Below are positions 36,888 to 45,380 of a stretch of DNA of 64,000 nucleotides, in pieces. This stretch comes from Epidermidibacterium keratini (lineage in GTDB: Bacteria > Actinomycetota > Actinomycetes > Mycobacteriales > Antricoccaceae): assembly GCF_009834025.1 (NCBI RefSeq), contig NZ_CP047156.1:1674001-1738000 (forward strand), written 5' to 3'. The notes under the pieces were generated by a model, which saw only the letters and a list, made by a program, of their open reading frames with translations, made no database searches and was not told the origin of the DNA. How positions within the stretch are numbered: position 1 is the first letter of the stretch; each line of letters starts with the position of its first letter. Both the position numbers and the translations under genes were made by a program.

Positions 36888-37649
36888 ATGACTACACCTC
36901 AGGTCGTGGACCTCTCTGGCAAGCGGGCCCTCGTCACCGGCGGCGGCTCGGGAATCGGCAAGGCCGCGGCGGAACGCCTGGCGGCCGCGGGCGCGCACGT
37001 GACGGTGGTCGACCTCGATCCGGAACGTGCGGGCGAAGTTGCCGCAGCGATCGGCGGTACGGCGGTCCCCATGGACCTCACCGACCTCGATCTCATCGAC
37101 GAGCTTGACCCGCAGATCGACGTACTGGTCAACAATGCAGGCGTCCAGGTCGTGTCGCCGATCGAGGAGTTCCCGGTCGACAAGTTCCACCTGATCCTCA
37201 CGCTGATGCTGGAGGCTCCGTTCCGGCTGATTCGTCGCGCTCTGCCGCACATGTACGCCGGCGAGTGGGGCCGGGTCATCAACATCTCCTCGGTGCACGG
37301 GCTCCGGGCCTCGCCGTTCAAGTCTGCCTATGTGTCAGCGAAGCACGGCCTCGAAGGCCTCTCGAAGGTGACCGCGCTGGAAGGCGCGTCGCACGGCGTG
37401 ACCTCGAACTGCATTAACCCGGCATACGTGCGCACCCCGCTCGTCGAAGGCCAGCTCGCCGACCAGGCCAAGACACAGGGCATCTCCGAGGACGAGGTCA
37501 TCGAGAAGATCATGTTGCAGCGGGCGGCGATCAAGCGGCTCATCGAGCCGTCCGAAGTCGGCGAGCTGGTCGCCTACCTCTGCAGCCCCGCGGGCTCGTT
37601 TATCACCGGTTCGTCGATGACGATGGACGGCGGCTGGACCGCCCACTGA
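36888..37649 (+). CDS. 3-hydroxybutyrate dehydrogenase-like SDR
   Basis: 253 residues. Classical short-chain dehydrogenase: TGGGSGIG (17-24), NNAG (82-85), Ser135, Tyr148-x3-Lys152. The segment VHGLRASPFKSAYVSAKHG and the later YVRTPLVEGQLADQAK are characteristic of D-3-hydroxybutyrate dehydrogenases, which interconvert 3-hydroxybutyrate and acetoacetate with NAD. That would serve ketone-body or PHB turnover and fits the surrounding acyl-CoA metabolism. Monocistronic with its own leaderless-type promoter. Confidence 0.87.
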   Translation: MTTPQVVDLSGKRALVTGGGSGIGKAAAERLAAAGAHVTVVDLDPERAGEVAAAIGGTAVPMDLTDLDLIDELDPQIDVLVNNAGVQVVSPIEEFPVDKFHLILTLMLEAPFRLIRRALPHMYAGEWGRVINISSVHGLRASPFKSAYVSAKHGLEGLSKVTALEGASHGVTSNCINPAYVRTPLVEGQLADQAKTQGISEDEVIEKIMLQRAAIKRLIEPSEVGELVAYLCSPAGSFITGSSMTMDGGWTAH

Positions 37650-37723
37650 CCGTTCCCTCATCCCGCGCGGACGCGGTATGGCAAGGTCAGGCGCATATCC
37701 GCCAGGCGAAAGGTCCGAGACGT

Positions 37724-38734
37724 ATGCGCATGCGTGGGCATCCCGCTCCCCGACTCCGGCTCGCTTGTTACGGCATCTGCTTGGTACTCGCGCTCACAGG
37801 GTGCGGAGGAACGCCCTCGGCGCAACCGTCTGGCACGGCTAGCTCGAGCGCTGCACCGGCCACGTGCGAGGACGGCACTGCTCCGGCATACGCAGGCCCC
37901 GTCTCGACGTGGGGAAGCATGGTCTCGGCCGCCGACCTCACCACCACCATCAACACGCCGATAGTCGACGGCGGCACGCTTCGGATGAGCGCAGTACTCA
38001 GTGTCAAGGGATCAACCCCGACCTACGTCTCGCCGGGTCGTGACCTGGTGTTGGTTGATGAGAATGGTGGTGCCTGTGCACCGGTTACGAGCGCTGGCAC
38101 CACCGGCGGCCCGATCCCCGTCACGGGAAGCACGGCGGCCGACGTCGAGTTCCACGTTCCCGAGGGTGCAGATCCGTCGACATACTCGCTGTTTGTCATC
38201 GACGAGACCGGAATGGCGGTCGCCCGCTACAGCGCTGGGTCGCCCGAGCCGACGACGCGACCGGCCAACCAATGCCCGGGGGTCACGATTGACGACCCGT
38301 CAGTAGCCGTTCCGAAGCTCACGCGCGTCACGGAGGCGCCCATCGGCTCGCCGGCTGCCGTGACGGTGGAAGATCAGGAGCTCGGCGCGATCCTGGTCGC
38401 CGCCCCGGCACCCACTGCTGCGGCGAAATCACGCGCCGATGCGCCTGGACCGCTGATATCGACAACGTTCGAAGTCGTTAACGACCCCGAACTCGACATC
38501 TATGTCAGCGTCGACGCCTTTCAGCTCATCGACGACGAGAACAACCTATGCCCGCTCTGGTCAGCAGCGGGACAGGATCCCGAGTTCGTGCAGACCCCGT
38601 CGCAGGAGAACGGGCAGGTCTCGCTTGAGTTCATCGCATCGGCCGTCCAGGTGCCCGACGGGGCGCGGGTCGTGCTGAACAGCGGTTACACCGAACCCGC
38701 AACCAAGGAACAGCTCACCATCATCTGGTCCTAG
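37724..38734 (+). CDS. Hypothetical secreted lipoprotein
   Basis: 336 residues. Signal peptide with a lipobox, LALTG-C27, followed by a Gly/Ser/Ala/Thr-rich linker (28-47). The mature protein reads as two similar beta-rich parts: about 60-175 (TLRMSAVLSVKGSTPTYVSP, DLVLVDENGGACAP) and about 200-336 (ISTTFEVVNDPELDIYVSVD, FQLIDDENNLCPLW), each with a Cys after a VDENGG/IDDENN turn. This suggests a duplicated immunoglobulin-like domain anchored outside the membrane. Family not recognised; no neighbour explains it. Confidence 0.75.
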   Translation: MRMRGHPAPRLRLACYGICLVLALTGCGGTPSAQPSGTASSSAAPATCEDGTAPAYAGPVSTWGSMVSAADLTTTINTPIVDGGTLRMSAVLSVKGSTPTYVSPGRDLVLVDENGGACAPVTSAGTTGGPIPVTGSTAADVEFHVPEGADPSTYSLFVIDETGMAVARYSAGSPEPTTRPANQCPGVTIDDPSVAVPKLTRVTEAPIGSPAAVTVEDQELGAILVAAPAPTAAAKSRADAPGPLISTTFEVVNDPELDIYVSVDAFQLIDDENNLCPLWSAAGQDPEFVQTPSQENGQVSLEFIASAVQVPDGARVVLNSGYTEPATKEQLTIIWS

Positions 38735-38743
38735 GCCCGCGCG

Positions 38744-39883
38744 CTAGTCGCCGTGCGGCGAGCCACCGCGGACGTCGTCGAGTACGTCGGCGGTGTCCTG
38801 GCCGATCAGCGGCGCCGGAGTCGGCTCCGGGATGTCGGTGCCATTGAACCGAGCCGCCACCGGAGTGACGCGATAGCGTCCGGCGGCCGGGTGCTCGGCG
38901 AGCGGGAGTTCGTCGACAAGGTCCTGGATGGTCGTCACCGGGGTCGCTGGAATGCTTGCAGCGCGGCAAAACTCCAGCCATTCCGCAGTAGTACGCGTCG
39001 CCATCACTCGGCGTACATCGCGGTAGAGCGAATCGGAGTTGGCCAACGACGCCCGCCGGTTCTCCCAGCGGGAGCGGTCGGCAAACTCCGGCCAGCCGAC
39101 TTCGGCAAACAGCGCGTCGTAGTGCTTGGGCTGGTAGGGCAGCAGGTGGATCATCCCGTCCTTCGTCGGATGCGGGCGGCGCTCCTTGGTCATGATCCGC
39201 TGATAACCAGCCGGGCCCTGCGGGGGCTCGCCGATTGCCCGCGAGCCGTGCTCGACGAGCAGGAACGAGCTGGTTGCTCGCGTCATCGCCAACTCGATGT
39301 GGGCACCCTCGCCAGTGCGCTCGCGCTGAAACAGCGCAGCCGAAACCGCCTGCGCCATAAACAATCCGCCGACCTTGTCGGCAAAGATCGTCGGCAGCAG
39401 ATACGCCTCGTCGTACACCTGACGGGTCAGGTCAGCGACCCCGCTAGCGGCCTGGATGACGTCGTCGTACGCCGGCGCATCGCGCATCTCAGAATCCAGC
39501 GGATAGCCCTGACCCTGGCAGTAGATGACGTCGGGTCGCACCGCGCGAATGTGCTCGTAGCTCACCCCGAGCTTCTCGAGGGCCTGAGGGCGCATCGTCG
39601 CAACGACCACGTCACAGGTCGCCGCGATCTCCAACGCCGCAGCCTGCCCATCGGCGGTCTTCAAGTCGAGCGAGACGGATTTCTTGTTGCGCAGCAGGTT
39701 CATCGCCACACCGGACAGCTCGTCGTGCGGCCCGCCGCCCATCACCCGGTTGGTGTCACCGTGGGCGTCTTCGATGATGATGACCTCGGCCCCCTGGTCA
39801 GCGAGGATCTGCGTCGCATACGGACCCATCACCACCCGAGTCAGGTCGAGCACGCGTACGCCGTCTAACGGACCGCGGTTCAT
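38744..39883 (-). CDS. CaiB/BaiF (family III) CoA-transferase
   Basis: 379 residues, ATG with AAGGGG upstream. Family III motifs: VRVLDLTRVVMGPYATQILA (9-28), GAEVIIIE, LNLK-type SVSLDLKT, and the catalytic Asp140 in APAYDDVIQAASG; the C-terminal EWLEFCRAASIPATPV helps form the interlocked dimer. Moves CoA between organic acids, or racemises alpha-methylacyl-CoA. Follows two acyl-CoA ligase genes in the same direction (32-bp gap), so likely the third gene of the operon headed by the TGACA dyad at 43038. Confidence 0.9.
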   Translation of the reverse strand: MNRGPLDGVRVLDLTRVVMGPYATQILADQGAEVIIIEDAHGDTNRVMGGGPHDELSGVAMNLLRNKKSVSLDLKTADGQAAALEIAATCDVVVATMRPQALEKLGVSYEHIRAVRPDVIYCQGQGYPLDSEMRDAPAYDDVIQAASGVADLTRQVYDEAYLLPTIFADKVGGLFMAQAVSAALFQRERTGEGAHIELAMTRATSSFLLVEHGSRAIGEPPQGPAGYQRIMTKERRPHPTKDGMIHLLPYQPKHYDALFAEVGWPEFADRSRWENRRASLANSDSLYRDVRRVMATRTTAEWLEFCRAASIPATPVTTIQDLVDELPLAEHPAAGRYRVTPVAARFNGTDIPEPTPAPLIGQDTADVLDDVRGGSPHGD

Positions 39884-39915
39884 TCGATCCCCTTTCTCAC
39901 TGGTGTTGTGGCCCG

Positions 39916-41460
39916 CTAGCTGCGTTCTTTCAGCTGCGCCTTAGCGATCTTTCCGGCCGGCGTCATCGGCAGCTCGTCGACGAACACGATCTGGCGCGGC
40001 ACCTTGTAGTCGGCGAGCTCACCGCGGCAGAACTCGATCAGCTCATCTTCGCTGACCGTCGCGTTCGGCGTACGAATCACGAAGTAGCGTCCGATTTCGC
40101 CCATCACCGGGTCCGGAATCCCAATGCCGGCAGCCATCGAGACCTGCGGATGGCTCACCAGCAGGTTCTCCACCTCGACCGGATAGACGTTGTAGCCGCC
40201 CTGGACGAACATCTCCTTGCTGCGTCCGCGCAGCGCGATGTGCCCGTCTTCGGTCATCACCACCAGGTCGCCGGTGTTGAGCCAGCCGTCGTCGCCGAAC
40301 GCCTCTGCCGTCTGCTCGGGCAGCTGCCAGTAGCCATCGGCAATCGACGGCCCACGGAGCTGAAGCTGCCCGATTTCGCCTGGTACGACGTCGATCCCGG
40401 CTGGGTCGACGACGCGTGCCTCGATCCCAGCGAGGGGTACGCCGACGTACTCCGAGACCTTGTCGACCCCGTCGTCGCGCGCCGACATCACCGCCGCGCC
40501 AGAGCTTTCGGACAGTCCGTAGAGGTTCACCAGGCGTACGCCGCCAAACCCGGCGTCGATGTCGCGACACAACGTCGGGTCAGCGTTCGAGCCGCCAATG
40601 GTTCCCTGGATGACGCTGGAGACATTGCGTTGGGAGAAGTCCGGCACGTCGAGCATGAGCCGCCACATCGTCGGTACGCCGCCGAACCGCGTCGCGCCGT
40701 ACTTCTCGATCGCATCCAACGCCGACGTGGGAGTGAAGGCCGGCATCATCGTCAGCCCGCCACCGGTCACCAGCGAGGCGGTCAGCGAGCAGGTCATTCC
40801 GCCGACGTGGTTGAGCGGCATCAGGCTCACCATGTGGTCGTCAGGACCGTGCTCGGTGTGCTCGGCCTGTGCTCGCGCGGAGGCGAGCAGGCTCGCGTGG
40901 GTGAGGACGGCGCCCTTCGGCTGGCCGGTCGTTCCCGACGTGTAGAGGATCGCCGCCGGGCTCGCCGGATCAAGCGCGACCGGCGTGAAGTCGTCGGGAT
41001 CGCCTAGCAGGTCGGCAAAGCGCTGACCTTCCTCGCCCCCACCCAGGAAGAAGTAATGCGTCACCGACGGTGCGTCGAAGGTGCGGTAGAAGTCGATGAA
41101 GTCAAAGCCGTCGGCCTCGGCCGCACTCACCACGACCCGCGCGCCAGACTGCGCGAGCATGTAGTCGAGCTCGCGCTGCCGGTAGCGCACGTTGAGCGTC
41201 ACGACCGGGTAGCCCGCACGTGCGGCGCCGAAGAAGAACGCCAGCCACTCCACACTGTTGGGCGCCGCAATAGCCACCCGCTCCCCCGGCTCCAGACCAA
41301 GCTGCTGCAGCCCCGCGGCAACCGCGCGCGAGCGGCGATCCATCTCGGCATACGACACCTCGGTCATCGGCCCGTCTTCGGAGTCGGCACGCGCAAACAG
41401 CTTGTCGCCGTACGCCGCGGCCTGTTCTGTGAGTACGTCGTGGTAGGTCTGCGCGCTCAT
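39916..41460 (-). CDS. Acyl-CoA synthetase (AMP-dependent)
   Basis: 514 residues. Motifs AAILYTSGTTGQPKGAV, LYGLSESSGA, GYWQLPEQTAEAF, DGWLNTGDLVV, GRSKEMFVQGGYNVYP and the C-terminal Lys in TPAGKIAKAQ. The ATG overlaps the stop of the preceding ligase (41457-41460, ATGA), so the two ligases are translationally coupled. This second ligase differs in the acceptor region (SLMPLNHVGGMTCSLTASLV), which suggests a related but different acid. Substrate unknown. Confidence 0.9.
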   Translation of the reverse strand: MSAQTYHDVLTEQAAAYGDKLFARADSEDGPMTEVSYAEMDRRSRAVAAGLQQLGLEPGERVAIAAPNSVEWLAFFFGAARAGYPVVTLNVRYRQRELDYMLAQSGARVVVSAAEADGFDFIDFYRTFDAPSVTHYFFLGGGEEGQRFADLLGDPDDFTPVALDPASPAAILYTSGTTGQPKGAVLTHASLLASARAQAEHTEHGPDDHMVSLMPLNHVGGMTCSLTASLVTGGGLTMMPAFTPTSALDAIEKYGATRFGGVPTMWRLMLDVPDFSQRNVSSVIQGTIGGSNADPTLCRDIDAGFGGVRLVNLYGLSESSGAAVMSARDDGVDKVSEYVGVPLAGIEARVVDPAGIDVVPGEIGQLQLRGPSIADGYWQLPEQTAEAFGDDGWLNTGDLVVMTEDGHIALRGRSKEMFVQGGYNVYPVEVENLLVSHPQVSMAAGIGIPDPVMGEIGRYFVIRTPNATVSEDELIEFCRGELADYKVPRQIVFVDELPMTPAGKIAKAQLKERS

Positions 41461-43031
41461 CGCGACACCGCCTCTCCCTGACCGGCGAACCGTTCTCGCA
41501 AGGTCCGCTTCAGGATCTTGCCCGTCGCGTTGCGCGGCAGCTCATCGATGAACTCCACCGCCCTCGGGCTCTTGTAGTGCGCGAGCCGTTCGCGGGCGTA
41601 GTCGATCACCTCATCGCCGCTCAGCTGGGCGTTCGGCTTCGGGACGACAACCGCGACCACACTCTCGCCCCACTTCTCATCGGGTACGCCGATCACCGCC
41701 ACGTCGAGGATCGACTCGTGACGGTGCAGCACCTGCTCGACCTCGATCGGATACACGTTTTCGCCACCGGAGATGATCATGTCCTTCTTGCGGTCGACCA
41801 GCGTGTAGAAGCCGTCCTCATCGACCCTGGCGAGGTCACCGGAGTGAAACCACCCGCCACGTAGGGCTTCTTGCGTCGCCTCGGGCATCTCGAAGTAGCC
41901 GGCGAAGATGTTGTCGCCGCGCATCACCAGCTCGCCGATCTCCCCGACAGCCACGTCTTCGTCGAGCTCGTTGACCACCCGTGCGTCGGTCAGCAACGCC
42001 GGCTGGCCCACAGATCCGCGCCGCTCTACCGTGTCCTCCGGGCTGATCACCAGCGCACCCGCGCACGTCTCGGTCATCCCGAAGCCCTCAAAGAACATCC
42101 AGCCCTTGTTTTGGAAGAACTCGATCACCGTGAGCGGTGAGGGCGCGCCGCCGGCCATCCCAAACCGCATCGCCGACACGTCGTAGGAGTCGAAGTTCGG
42201 GACCGCCGTGATCGCCGCCCACATCGCCGGCACGAGGAACTGGACCGTCGCGCGGTTGTCGGCCATCGACTTCAGCGCGCCGGCGGGATCGAACGCCGGG
42301 AGTACGACGACCTTGCCGCCGAGGAATAGCAGCGGGAACGTGTGCACGTTGAGCCCGCCGACGTGAAAGAGCGGGCACGGCGTGGTGGTGACGTCGAGCT
42401 TGGAGATGCCCGGCGCCATGCCCATGATGTTGTAGTTGTTTGCCTCGATGTTGGCGTGCGTCAGCATCGCGCCCTTGGGCCGGCCGGTGGTGCCCGAGGT
42501 GTACATGATCATGCCGATGTCGGACTTCTCGACGTCGCGCTCGTCGTCTTCCGGTGACCCGGCGGCCATCAGCTCCTCGAAGTCGCGGACCTCGGTGCCC
42601 TCGATCGCCGGGAGCGGCGCGCCGCGCAGCTCGGTGATGATCGTCAGCGGGATGTCGACCCGCTCATCGGCGTACGCCGCCGCGACAAGCTCGGTCAGGT
42701 TTGCCGAAGCGATCACCGCCTTGGGCCGGCAGTCGCTGGCGATGAAGGCGACCTCGGGGCCGGCGAGCCGGAAGTTGACCGGGACGCTGATCGCGCCGAC
42801 CTTGGCAATCGCAAAAAGCGCCTCGAGGAACTCGATCGAGTTCGTCGACAGCACAATGACGCGGTCGCCACCGCCGATCCCGGCGTCCTCAAGCGAGCGG
42901 GCGAGCCTGTTGCTGCGCGCATTGAGGTCGGCATACGTCAGCTGCTGACCGGTGTCCTCACGCACCAACGCCGTACGGCGCGGGTTGATCGTGGCCTGCT
43001 TGTAGTTCCACTTGCCGATCCCGTTGTCCAT
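41457..43031 (-). CDS. Acyl-CoA synthetase (long-chain/FadD-like)
   Basis: 524 residues from the ATG at 43031; longer starts would run through the operator. Motifs GMIMYTSGTTGRPKGAM, GFGMTETCAGALV, GYFEMPEATQEAL, GGWFHSGDLARV, DRKKDMIISGGENVYP and Lys in NATGKILKR. The operator dyad at 43038-43051 lies only 6 bp upstream of the start codon, with no ribosome site, so the mRNA may be nearly leaderless. First gene of a three-gene operon (ligase, ligase, CoA-transferase). Confidence 0.9.
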   Translation of the reverse strand: MDNGIGKWNYKQATINPRRTALVREDTGQQLTYADLNARSNRLARSLEDAGIGGGDRVIVLSTNSIEFLEALFAIAKVGAISVPVNFRLAGPEVAFIASDCRPKAVIASANLTELVAAAYADERVDIPLTIITELRGAPLPAIEGTEVRDFEELMAAGSPEDDERDVEKSDIGMIMYTSGTTGRPKGAMLTHANIEANNYNIMGMAPGISKLDVTTTPCPLFHVGGLNVHTFPLLFLGGKVVVLPAFDPAGALKSMADNRATVQFLVPAMWAAITAVPNFDSYDVSAMRFGMAGGAPSPLTVIEFFQNKGWMFFEGFGMTETCAGALVISPEDTVERRGSVGQPALLTDARVVNELDEDVAVGEIGELVMRGDNIFAGYFEMPEATQEALRGGWFHSGDLARVDEDGFYTLVDRKKDMIISGGENVYPIEVEQVLHRHESILDVAVIGVPDEKWGESVVAVVVPKPNAQLSGDEVIDYARERLAHYKSPRAVEFIDELPRNATGKILKRTLRERFAGQGEAVSR

Positions 43032-43037
43032 GGGAGT

Positions 43038-43051
43038 TGACACTATTGTCA
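43038..43051. promoter_or_regulatory. TGACA-N4-TGTCA dyad, site 2
   Basis: TGACA-CTAT-TGTCA, perfect arms, between the FadD-like ligase and the divergent DyP peroxidase (context GTTGACACTATTGTCACG). Almost identical in context to site 1. Confidence 0.65.
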
Positions 43052-43125
43052 CGTCTGCGTTTGCGCTAGATGCGGGTCCGACTCCGGGGTGGGCAATCGC
43101 CCGGCTACCTGCAAGGATCGGGGCC

Positions 43126-44133
43126 ATGGTCCCTCAGACGATCGTCGAAGCGCCCGCCGTAGCCGCCACCTTCATGGTGCTGACCGTGCCCGAAGGCAAA
43201 CAAACCCAAGCGACCGAGGTCATCGGCAATCTGCCGTCGATCTTCCGCAGCGTGGAGTTCCGCGAACCTGAGAAGTCGCTCAACCTCGTCGTGGGGATCG
43301 GCTCGGACTTCTACGACCGCGTCTACGAGGGGCCGCGGCCGGCTCATCTGCACCCGTTCGAGGAGCTCAAGGGTGATCGGCATACCGCTCCCTCGACGCC
43401 GGGCGACCTGCTGCTGCACATTCGCGCCGTACGCCGCGACGTCATCTTCGAGCTCGCTGACCTGATCCTTCGCGAGTTCGGCGATGCGGTGGAGATCGCC
43501 GACAGCACCGACGGCTTCCGCTATTTCGATGACCGCGACCTGCTGGGCTTCGTCGACGGCAGTGAAAACCCGCGAGGGCAGTTCGCCGACGATGCCGTGC
43601 TCGTCGGCGATGCCGACCCGCACTTTGCCGGCAGCAGCTACGTCATCGTGCAGAAGTACCTGCACGACCTGGACGCGTGGCGCGCGCAGAGCGTCGAGGC
43701 TCAGGAGGACGCGATCGGGCGCACCAAGCTGGAAAACATCGAGTTTCCCGACGACAAGAAGGCGGCCGACTCGCACGTCAAGCTCAACACCATCCACGCG
43801 CCCGACGGTCGGCAGCTGAAGATCGTGCGCGACAACATGCCGTTCTCGGAGTTCAGCCCTAACGTCAAGGGCACCTACTTCATCGGGTACGCCGCCGATC
43901 CGGGCGTCACCGAGCAGATGCTGCGCCACATGTTCATCGGCAACCCGCCCGGCACCACCGACCGGATCCTGGACTTCTCGACGGCGAAGACCGGCTGTCT
44001 GTTCTTCGTGCCCACCCAGGACTTCCTGGACAACCAGCCCCTCAAGGGCAGCGGTGCGGGCTCCGGCGACTCGGGCACCAAGGCGACGACCGAAAAACCC
44101 GCGCAGGCGGCAAAGGCCGGCGACGCATCGTAG
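43126..44133 (+). CDS. DyP-type haem peroxidase
   Basis: 335 residues from the ATG at 43126 (AAGGA upstream). The signature GFVDGSENPRG gives Asp144; Arg235 and Asn237 (IVRDNMPF) complete the distal site and His217 (DSHVKL) is the proximal ligand. These spacings match those of Rhodococcus DypB (Asp153/His226/Arg244/Asn246). No Tat or Sec signal, so a cytoplasmic B-type enzyme oxidising dyes, phenols or porphyrins with H2O2. The 28-residue tail is Gly/Ser/Lys/Ala-rich and has no recognisable encapsulin-targeting peptide. Divergent from the FadD-like ligase. Confidence 0.93.
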   Translation: MVPQTIVEAPAVAATFMVLTVPEGKQTQATEVIGNLPSIFRSVEFREPEKSLNLVVGIGSDFYDRVYEGPRPAHLHPFEELKGDRHTAPSTPGDLLLHIRAVRRDVIFELADLILREFGDAVEIADSTDGFRYFDDRDLLGFVDGSENPRGQFADDAVLVGDADPHFAGSSYVIVQKYLHDLDAWRAQSVEAQEDAIGRTKLENIEFPDDKKAADSHVKLNTIHAPDGRQLKIVRDNMPFSEFSPNVKGTYFIGYAADPGVTEQMLRHMFIGNPPGTTDRILDFSTAKTGCLFFVPTQDFLDNQPLKGSGAGSGDSGTKATTEKPAQAAKAGDAS

Positions 44134-44164
44134 GGCCGGCGACCTGGCTTGCAGCCCGCGCCCG

Positions 44165-45310
44165 CTACGGGGTGAAGCCGTCGATGCGGCTGAGCACCTG
44201 CAGCATCGTCTCGTCGCTGCCGCCGCCGATCGAGCCGAGGCGCGTGTCGCGCACGTAGCGGGCCACCCAGAAGTCCTCCATGTAGCCCATGCCACCGTGG
44301 AACTGCATGCACCAGTCCCCGATCTCGCGGGCCAGCCGGGCCCCTTGCAGCTTGCTGATCGTGGCGTCGCGGGTGGTGTCCTCGCCGTTCATGAACTTCT
44401 CGGCCATGACGTAGGCGTGGGTGCGCACCAGCTCAAGCTGCGCCGATAGCTCGCTGAGCTTGAAGGCGATGTACTGGTTGGCGATCAGCGGCTTGCCGTT
44501 GACCACGCGGTCCTTGAGGTAGTCGCGCGTGCGATCGAGCGCACCCTGCATCGAGTTGAGCTTGCCGTAGGAGGCAAACATCCGCTCAACGACGAACTGC
44601 TGCATCTGCTGCTGGAACCCGCGCCCGACCTCACCGATCGTGTTGGAGACCGGAACGCGCACGTCGTCGAAGGTCAGCAGCGCGGTGTCTGAGCTGCGCA
44701 TGCCGTACTTGTCGAGCTTCTTGGCGACATCGAGGCCGGGGGTATCCCGCTCAACGATGATCTGCGACATCCCGCGATAGCCGCCCTCGTCGGAGGTTCG
44801 CGCAAGCAGGCACAGCCAGTCCGACTGCGTGCCGGAGGTGATGAATGTCTTGGAGCCGTTGATGACCCAGTCATCACCGTCGCGCACGGCACGCGTCTTC
44901 AGCGCCGCGACGTCTGAACCGGCATCGGGCTCGGTGACGGCGATCGAGGTGACCATCTCCCCGGCGATCGCCGGAGCGAGATACTTCTGCTTCAGCTCGT
45001 GCGATCCATAGCGATGCAGCGACGGCGTCGCCATCATCATCTGTACGCCGAACGCCATGGGTACGCCGCCGCAGCCCATCCGGCCGAGCTCCTCGGAGGC
45101 GATCATCGCAAAGAGGTGGTCGCCGCCCATGCCGCCGTACTCCGGGTCGTACTCGACCCCGAGAATGCCTAGCGCACCGGCCTTCTTGAAGATCTCGTGC
45201 GCCGGGAAGATGCCCTCGCGTTCCCAGTCATCGACGTACGGCGCGCACTCTTTGTCGACGAACTTGCGCACCGACTCGCGAAACGCCTCGTGCTCCGGGG
45301 TGAACTTCAC
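44165..45310 (-). CDS. Acyl-CoA dehydrogenase
   Basis: 381 residues, GTG start with AGGAG 5 nt upstream. FAD enzyme that introduces the alpha-beta double bond in acyl-CoA. Motifs: AITEPDAGSDVAALKTRA-type flavin segment (seen as IAVTEPDAGSDVAALKT), WVINGSKTFITSGTQSDWL, YGMRSSDTALLTFDDVRVP, and a C-terminal MQFHGGMGYMEDFWVARYVR region ahead of GGSDETMLQVLSR. Closest in pattern to short/branched-chain dehydrogenases. A TGACA/TGTCA-type dyad overlaps its -35, placing it in the same proposed regulon as the ligases and the carboxylase. Confidence 0.93.
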   Translation of the reverse strand: MKFTPEHEAFRESVRKFVDKECAPYVDDWEREGIFPAHEIFKKAGALGILGVEYDPEYGGMGGDHLFAMIASEELGRMGCGGVPMAFGVQMMMATPSLHRYGSHELKQKYLAPAIAGEMVTSIAVTEPDAGSDVAALKTRAVRDGDDWVINGSKTFITSGTQSDWLCLLARTSDEGGYRGMSQIIVERDTPGLDVAKKLDKYGMRSSDTALLTFDDVRVPVSNTIGEVGRGFQQQMQQFVVERMFASYGKLNSMQGALDRTRDYLKDRVVNGKPLIANQYIAFKLSELSAQLELVRTHAYVMAEKFMNGEDTTRDATISKLQGARLAREIGDWCMQFHGGMGYMEDFWVARYVRDTRLGSIGGGSDETMLQVLSRIDGFTP

Positions 45311-45320
45311 GGCGACTCCT

Positions 45321-45349
45321 CATAGCCAACAACATGACTCTCATGTCAA
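45321..45349 (-). promoter_or_regulatory. Promoter with TGACA-type dyad, site 3 (acyl-CoA dehydrogenase)
   Basis: Minus strand: -35 TTGACA (45349-45344), 17 bp, -10 GCTATG (45326-45321). The dyad 45335-45348 reads TGACT-CTCA-TGTCA on the plus strand, one arm base off perfect, and overlaps the -35, as at 51879. Confidence 0.5.
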
Positions 45350-45380
45350 GTTAGCACGGAGGGTCGCCGTGAAGGACCGC

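Noticed and set aside
43126-44133. DyP peroxidase as encapsulin cargo
   Set aside because: The C-terminal tail lacks a recognisable targeting peptide and no encapsulin shell gene lies in the window.
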